Source of the DNA: Planctomycetaceae bacterium
GTDB lineage: Bacteria; Planctomycetota; Planctomycetia; Pirellulales; Pirellulaceae
Length of the DNA: 46,128 nt
NCBI GenBank assembly: GCA_005778405.1
Contig: SXOA01000115.1
Coordinates: forward strand, 1-46,128
Direction: 5' to 3'
Under the pieces are notes generated by a model, which saw only the letters and a list, made by a program, of their open reading frames with translations, did not search any database and was not told where the DNA came from. A program made the translations under genes and the position numbers. Below are positions 41,645-46,128 of this stretch, piece by piece; the first letter of the stretch is position 1; the number at the start of each line of letters is the position of its first letter.

Positions 41645-42514
41645 CTATTTCAAAGCTGTCTTCGCTGCCGCTGCTGTCTTGGTGGCCGGGGCGGCTTCCA
41701 CCGGCTCTTCGGTGGTGCGGGAGAGATAGTTCATGTGGCTCTCGGGGCCGTTGAAGCCGAGGATGGATTGGTCGAGGTCCATCTGCTTGTGGAGGAGGCG
41801 GCCGGCGTCGATGTCGAACTTGATGGTTCCCTTTTGCATCCGCTGCACGAGCTGCGAGAGAATTTTGGGGTCGCGGACAGGAGTCAGAACTTGCGTCTCG
41901 ACGGAGATGGTGGCCACGCCGGTCTGCACCACGACCAGGCGATAGAACTGGCGGACCTTGATGACCAGGTTCACGTCATCGATCTTCAGGCGGATGTCCT
42001 CGGGCGTTTCCCAGGTGTCACCCTCTTTCACTGGACCCTCCGGCAGTGGAATGGCGATGTCCCCGAGGCCGGTGTTGACGTGCTGCTTGTCCCCCTTGCG
42101 CTCCATCAGTTTGCCCGACGGCGTAATGGTCAGGGTGGCAATGGGCTTGCCGATGGAATCGGCAACGTATTGATAGCCGAGCGGCGGGTTCTTGTCGGTG
42201 AGGCTGTTGTATTTGATTTCGGGCTTGCCGGTGACGCTCTGCCACATGTCGACGTCGGCGACGCTGTTTTCGAGCGTGATGTTCCCCTGGCCATCGACCG
42301 CCGTGATCTTCCAGACCTTGGTCGAAAGGCTCCGCGACTTGGCGATGGAAACTTGCCCCTTGATCTTCGTATCCACCGTGGATTGTTGCATCACGCGGGT
42401 GCGTACTTCCTCGCCCGGGGTGAACCTGTAAGCGAGGGTGTGCTTTTCGACGTTGGCGGAGAACGCGAAACCGCACGCGGAAAGGAGGAGGCCGAGAGAG
42501 AGAAGAGTTTTCAT
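41645..42514 (-). CDS. Exported DUF6263-like protein
   Basis: A 289-residue protein with a signal peptide (about residues 1-19). The mature region is almost all beta: LAYRFTPGEEVRTRVMQQ, KVWKITAVDGQGNITLE, TLTITPSGKLMERK, PEGPVKEGDTWE and GTIKFDIDAGRLLHKQMDL. This pattern resembles DUF6263, a family of exported proteins in planctomycetes (assignment from memory). The C-terminal tail is Ala/Thr/Lys-rich. AAGGATG is nine bases upstream of the ATG. It follows nadK on the same strand with a long inverted repeat between them. Role unknown. Confidence 0.75.
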   Translation of the reverse strand: MKTLLSLGLLLSACGFAFSANVEKHTLAYRFTPGEEVRTRVMQQSTVDTKIKGQVSIAKSRSLSTKVWKITAVDGQGNITLENSVADVDMWQSVTGKPEIKYNSLTDKNPPLGYQYVADSIGKPIATLTITPSGKLMERKGDKQHVNTGLGDIAIPLPEGPVKEGDTWETPEDIRLKIDDVNLVIKVRQFYRLVVVQTGVATISVETQVLTPVRDPKILSQLVQRMQKGTIKFDIDAGRLLHKQMDLDQSILGFNGPESHMNYLSRTTEEPVEAAPATKTAAAAKTALK

Positions 42515-42537
42515 CGCGCTTGCATCCTTGCGTGCGA

Positions 42538-42611
42538 CGTAGCAACATGCGGCCCGCATGTGAGCTTGAATCGGGGAAAGCCAGCGGACATGCGGGCCGC
42601 ATGTCGCTACG
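42538..42611. repeat. Long inverted repeat (ACATGCGG family)
   Basis: Arms CGTAGC-ACATGCGG... at 42538-42561 and its near reverse complement at 42588-42611 form a stem of about 23 pairs around a 26-base loop. The right arm contains the TAG stop codon of nadK (42607-42609). Confidence 0.7.
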
Positions 42612-43482
42612 ATTTATACAAATTTCCCGCCCAACCGAGCTTGTCCCGGAGGGTGCGGTAGTAGTTCTGGCCGCGAACTTCAATCATCTGGAACCGCTGC
42701 CCAGCCCGCTCCACCCGCACCCGGTCCTGCGCGGTGAGGGGGGCCAGCAAGCGTCCGTCGACCATGACCGCGGTCCCCTCGTTGGGCTCGGGAACGACCA
42801 TTTCGTAGACGCGGTCGGCGGAATCCACCACCGGCCGAACCGTCAGCGTGTGCGGGCTGACGGAGGTGATGGCGAAGGCCTCGAGCGTCTTGCGGATAAT
42901 CGGTCCGCCGGCGGACAGGTTGTATGCCGTCGAGCCGACCGGCGTGCTGATGATCAGGCCGTCGCAACTATAGGTAGTTACCAAAACGGAGTCAACGTAA
43001 AGTTGCACGGTGAGGATGGAGTGCGGCGGGCCGGCGGTCAGTACCGTCTCGTTGAGCCCGAGTTGCTCCGCCAGCACCGTTTCGCCCCGGCGAACCGAGG
43101 CGGTGAACATCAGGTGCTCATCGATCCGGCAGTCGCCGCTAGCAACTGCCGCCAGCACATCGGAGAGGTCTTGCGGGCTGACATCGGCCAGGAACCCAAG
43201 CTTGCCGAGGTTGACCCCCAGCACCGGCAACTGGCGATTCCCCATCTGCCGGGCTGCGCGAAGAATGGAACCATCGCCGCCAAGAACGATGGCGAAGTCC
43301 GCGGGGATTTGCGAAAGGTCCTCCTTGAACTCAAAATCGGTAAGCAGGATTTCAACATGCTGCTCGATCAGCGGGCGGAGACGCTCCGCCTCGGGGATCA
43401 CATTGGCTCGCATGCCCGAGCCGAGGAGCAGGACACGGGGAGGGCGATTGGTTTTAGAGGTGGCCCAGGCGGCAGCGGTCAT
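42607..43482 (-). CDS. nadK: NAD kinase
   Basis: A 291-residue NAD kinase that makes NADP+ from NAD+ and ATP (or polyphosphate). All family motifs are present: VLGGDGSILRAAR (GGDGS), VNLGKLGFLADVS, LNETVLTAG, and DGLIISTPVGSTAYNLSAGG. Length is typical. GAGG precedes the ATG. It lies 28 bases after dxs, so the two are probably co-transcribed; NADPH is consumed in the isoprenoid pathway started by dxs. The stop TAG is provided by the right arm of a palindromic repeat. Confidence 0.97.
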   Translation of the reverse strand: MTAAAWATSKTNRPPRVLLLGSGMRANVIPEAERLRPLIEQHVEILLTDFEFKEDLSQIPADFAIVLGGDGSILRAARQMGNRQLPVLGVNLGKLGFLADVSPQDLSDVLAAVASGDCRIDEHLMFTASVRRGETVLAEQLGLNETVLTAGPPHSILTVQLYVDSVLVTTYSCDGLIISTPVGSTAYNLSAGGPIIRKTLEAFAITSVSPHTLTVRPVVDSADRVYEMVVPEPNEGTAVMVDGRLLAPLTAQDRVRVERAGQRFQMIEVRGQNYYRTLRDKLGWAGNLYKS

Positions 43483-43510
43483 AGAGAACCTCGCTTGCGC
43501 ATCGGGTTAA

Positions 43511-45421
43511 TCAAACATTCGCCGCCGCGCTACGTTCAATCCCCGCCCGTTCCACCAGTTCGCGGCAGGTCTGAATAATGCCGTTCTTATCCAGCCGCAG
43601 GTCGGCGAGGAGTTCACCCCGCTCGGCGTGTTCGATGAAGCGATCGGGGATGCCGAGGCGGTGGACGCGGCTGGTATCGAGGCCCAGTTCGGAGGCGGTT
43701 TCGAGGAAGGCGCTGCCAAAACCACCCATCAGGCAGCCTTCTTCCACGGTGACGACGAAGCTGGCCTCGCGGAGCGTACGCTCCACCATGTCGCGGTCGA
43801 GCGGCTTGACGAAGCGGGCGTTGACGACGCCGACATCGAGTCCCTCTTCGCGGAGTCTTTCCGCCGCCCGCAGACACTCTCCGAGCAATGTCCCGCAGCA
43901 GACAATCACGCCGTCGCGACCAAAGTGGAACGTCTCTGCTTTGCCGAGTTCGAGCGGAGTTCGTTCGCCGCCGATGGTTTCGGCGTTGGCCTTGGGATAA
44001 CGGATGCTGCACGGGCCGTTGTGCCGTAGAGCCAGCTCCAACATCGCGGGGGCATCGTGAGCATCACCGGGAGCCATGACGACCATGTTCGGAAAGACCC
44101 GCATGTAGCCGAGGTCGAATGTGCCGTGATGCGTGGGGCCGTCGGGACCGGTCAGGCCCGCGCGGTCGAGCGTGAAGGTGACCGGTAGGTTTTGCAGCGC
44201 GACTTCCTGAAAAATCTGGTCATAGCTCCGCTGCAGAAACGTGCTGTAGATATCAACGATGGGGCGGAGGCCCGCTTTGGCCTGGCCGGCGGCGAAGGCG
44301 ACGGCGTGCGACTCGCAGATGCCGACGTCGAAGAAGCGATCGGGGAATTCGTCCCGCACGACTTCCAGCTTGTTCCCTTGGCACATCGCCGCGGTGAGGA
44401 CAGTCACGCGAGGGTTCTTCAGCATCTGGTCCCGAATGGCCTCGCTGAAGATTTGCGTATAGGCCCTGGCAGAGCCGGACTTCTTGGGCACCGCGGAGCC
44501 GTTTTCTTGCACAAAGGCGGGGGGCGTGTGGAAGAAAACGGGGTCGGCCGCGGCGGGCTGAAAGCCGTGCCCTTTCTCCGTAACGACGTGCAGCAGGATG
44601 GGGCCTTTCAGGTCCTTCACCATCTGCAGGTATTTTCGCAGGATGGCGATGTTGTGGCCGTCGATGGGGCCGAAATAGCGGAAGCCGAGCTCTTCGAAAA
44701 GCATGCCGCCGTGCAGACCGGCTTTGACCCCTTCTTTGATTTGAGCGAGGAAGTGCTCAACGGGGTCGCCGAGAAGCGGGATGCTGCCGAGGATGCGCTG
44801 CACTTCGGTCTTGATGCCGGTGTAGACCTGGTAGGTGCGAAGCTTGTCGAGATAACTGGCCATGCCGCCGACGCGCGGACAGATCGACATTTTGTTGTCA
44901 TTGAGGATGACCAGCAGGTCCTTCTTCATGCCGCCGGCATTGTTGAGGGCTTCGTAGACAATGCCCGAGGGGAAAGCTCCGTCGCCAATGACCGCCACCG
45001 ACTTGCGGTCCTTCTCACCGAGCAGGTCGTCGCCGCTTTTCATGCCGAACACGGTCGAGACGCTGCTGCCGGCGTGGCCGGTCATAAACAAGTCGTATTC
45101 GCTCTCGTGCGGATTGGGGTAGCCCATCAGGCCCCCCTTGGTCCGAATCGTCCTGAACTCGTGGTAACGGCCAGTCACCAGCTTGTGCGGATAGATTTGA
45201 TGGCCGGTATCCCAAATGAGCCGATCGCGGCGAAAATCGAAGACGTTGTGCAGGGCCAGGCAGAGCTCGACCACGCCCAGGTTTGACGCAAAATGGGCCG
45301 TCCGCTCGCTGAGCAGATTGCAGAGGACATCCCGAATCTCCACCGCCAGCTCGGTGAGCTGCGGCGTGTTCATGCCGTGCAAGTCGGCAGCGGATTCGAG
45401 CTTGGAAAGCAGTTTATGCAT
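43511..45421 (-). CDS. dxs: 1-deoxy-D-xylulose-5-phosphate synthase
   Basis: A 636-residue thiamine-diphosphate enzyme that joins pyruvate and glyceraldehyde 3-phosphate, the first step of the MEP isoprenoid pathway. Motifs: SNLGVVELCLALHNVFD, DTGHQIYPHKLVTGR, GHAGSSVSTVFGM, VIGDGAFPSGIVYEALNNAG, DGHNIAILRK, and in the pyrimidine domain VDIYSTFLQRSYDQIFQEVA and DRAGLTGPDGPTHHG. Length matches the family. ATG at 45421 begins the conserved region; the longer frame would run into the repeat upstream. A polyprenyl diphosphate synthase gene lies 93 bases upstream, and nadK follows. Confidence 0.97.
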   Translation of the reverse strand: MHKLLSKLESAADLHGMNTPQLTELAVEIRDVLCNLLSERTAHFASNLGVVELCLALHNVFDFRRDRLIWDTGHQIYPHKLVTGRYHEFRTIRTKGGLMGYPNPHESEYDLFMTGHAGSSVSTVFGMKSGDDLLGEKDRKSVAVIGDGAFPSGIVYEALNNAGGMKKDLLVILNDNKMSICPRVGGMASYLDKLRTYQVYTGIKTEVQRILGSIPLLGDPVEHFLAQIKEGVKAGLHGGMLFEELGFRYFGPIDGHNIAILRKYLQMVKDLKGPILLHVVTEKGHGFQPAAADPVFFHTPPAFVQENGSAVPKKSGSARAYTQIFSEAIRDQMLKNPRVTVLTAAMCQGNKLEVVRDEFPDRFFDVGICESHAVAFAAGQAKAGLRPIVDIYSTFLQRSYDQIFQEVALQNLPVTFTLDRAGLTGPDGPTHHGTFDLGYMRVFPNMVVMAPGDAHDAPAMLELALRHNGPCSIRYPKANAETIGGERTPLELGKAETFHFGRDGVIVCCGTLLGECLRAAERLREEGLDVGVVNARFVKPLDRDMVERTLREASFVVTVEEGCLMGGFGSAFLETASELGLDTSRVHRLGIPDRFIEHAERGELLADLRLDKNGIIQTCRELVERAGIERSAAANV

Positions 45422-45438
45422 GAGAAGAAATAACCAAT

Positions 45439-45500
45439 GACCAAGCACCAATGACCAATGTCGGTCAAGCACCGGTTTTATTGGTCATTGGTGCTTGGTC
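45439..45500. repeat. Inverted repeat GACCAAGCACCAATGACCAAT
   Basis: Perfect 21-base arms (45439-45459 and 45480-45500) around a 20-base loop. It lies between the polyprenyl synthase gene and dxs and may be a mRNA processing or stability hairpin or a mobile miniature repeat. Confidence 0.7.
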
Positions 45501-45514
45501 CTTGGTCATTAGGA

Positions 45515-46128
45515 TTAATGGTTTCGTTCCAATACATACTTCGCCAGCGCTTCCAGCGGCTGGCTCTGTTGCCTAAAAATCGCCAAGGACGAGCAGGCCG
45601 ATTTGATAATCTCTTCCGCCCGCCGCCGACTTTCGGCCTCTCCCAGCAGGGCGGGAAAGGTCAGTTTGCCGCGGCCAGAGTCCTTGCCGGTCTTCTTACC
45701 CATCGTACTCGCATCCCCCCGCAAATCGAGGAGGTCATCGACAATCTGAAAGGCCAGCCCCAGCCCCTGTCCGTACGCATCCAGGGCGGTGATTTGTTCT
45801 GGGCTGCCTCTGCCAATCATACCCCCTAAACGGAGCGAAACGCGAATCATGGCCCCCGTTTTGCGGCGGTGAATTCGCTCCAAATCCTCGGTCCCCCCAC
45901 CCGCAAATTCGTTACGCAGGTCATCTTCTTGCCCGCCGACCAGATTGGACGCCCCGGCTGCGTGAGCGAGCACGCCACAGCAGCGGGCGGCAGTGTCCGG
46001 CGGAGTGACATCCTTGGCCAGTACCTCAAAAGCTTGCGCCAGCAGGGCGTCTCCCGCCAGGATGGCGGTGGCCTCGCCGAATTTGGCATGGCAGCTCGGC
46101 TGGCCGCGGCGCATGTCGTCGTCGTCCA
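45515..46128 (-). CDS. Polyprenyl (farnesyl/geranylgeranyl) diphosphate synthase, 5' end beyond window
   Basis: The C-terminal 204 codons of a trans-isoprenyl diphosphate synthase that condenses IPP onto allylic diphosphates. At the window edge the frame reads DDDDMRRGQPSCHAKFGEAT, the first Asp-rich motif; FQIVDDLLDLRGD near the middle holds the second Asp-rich motif. GKLTFPALLG and the tail also match IspA-like enzymes. The ATG at 46114 lies inside the first motif, so the true start is to the right. It is followed by dxs on the same strand, a common isoprenoid gene order. Product length cannot be told from these motifs. Confidence 0.92.
   Translation of the reverse strand, partial: DDDDMRRGQPSCHAKFGEATAILAGDALLAQAFEVLAKDVTPPDTAARCCGVLAHAAGASNLVGGQEDDLRNEFAGGGTEDLERIHRRKTGAMIRVSLRLGGMIGRGSPEQITALDAYGQGLGLAFQIVDDLLDLRGDASTMGKKTGKDSGRGKLTFPALLGEAESRRRAEEIIKSACSSLAIFRQQSQPLEALAKYVLERNH

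Noticed and set aside
45430..45512. CRISPR-like repeats near dxs (CCAATGACCA recurring)
   Set aside because: The copies form one inverted repeat with no regular spacers and no cas genes.

Overview
The window is about 46 kb of a GC-rich bacterial chromosome. Its gene families point to the phylum Planctomycetota: a DUF1501/DUF1800 pair, a DUF1559 pseudopilin with an H-X9-DG tail, a planctomycete-type cytochrome c domain (PSCyt1), several ThuA-domain proteins, a sulfatase-like/FGE-like pair and many small palindromic intergenic repeats. The family assignments come from motifs read by eye; no database search was run. Order Pirellulales is a guess from this gene style. No rRNA, transposase, prophage or CRISPR array was seen, and one tRNA (Leu, CAA) was found.

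Layout. 1-3683 (minus): ATP-dependent PEP carboxykinase (3' part off the left edge), a DUF3299-like membrane protein and a large anchored exported protein. 4134-5626 (plus): an NADPH:quinone reductase-like enzyme and a lone small cytochrome c. 5803-8061 (minus): an HD-GYP/PAS/GGDEF cyclic-di-GMP protein whose HD-GYP part looks dead. 8380-10242 (plus): surE coupled to a lipoprotein gene, then a Gly-rich exported protein. 10283-14301 (plus): an FGE-like protein overlapping a sulfatase-superfamily lipoprotein, then a Tat-exported beta-helix protein. 14373-17502 (plus): a leaderless MerR regulator with a consensus promoter, followed by a VIT/vWA protein. 17533-18555 (minus): pseudopilin. 18819-22643 (plus): a three-gene cluster of an asparagine-synthetase-like ligase, a radical SAM enzyme and a flavin-dependent halogenase-like enzyme, the best candidate here for an undescribed biosynthetic pathway. 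22667-28337: three ThuA-domain proteins around a PQQ-type sugar dehydrogenase fused to a diheme cytochrome. 28401-32295: methyltransferase-like protein, YqgE, a cytochrome c, a protoglobin and a divergent Rrf2 regulator with paired palindromic operators. 32365-35821: tRNA-Leu, a TPR protein, a neutral-ceramidase-like enzyme and an FmdB zinc ribbon. 35904-41085: NAD(P)HX epimerase, then DUF1501, DUF1800 and a 583-residue exported protein on the minus strand. 41645-46128 (minus): an exported DUF6263-like protein, NAD kinase, dxs and a 5'-truncated polyprenyl diphosphate synthase, i.e. an isoprenoid-precursor block next to NADP supply.

The main themes are exported catabolism of complex organic matter (sugar dehydrogenase, ThuA, ceramidase, sulfatase-like, beta-helix), signalling and gas sensing (GGDEF, MerR, Rrf2 with protoglobin), and one possible specialised-metabolism cluster. 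Many intergenic gaps are occupied by hairpin-forming repeats, several of which abut or include the stop codon of the neighbouring gene.
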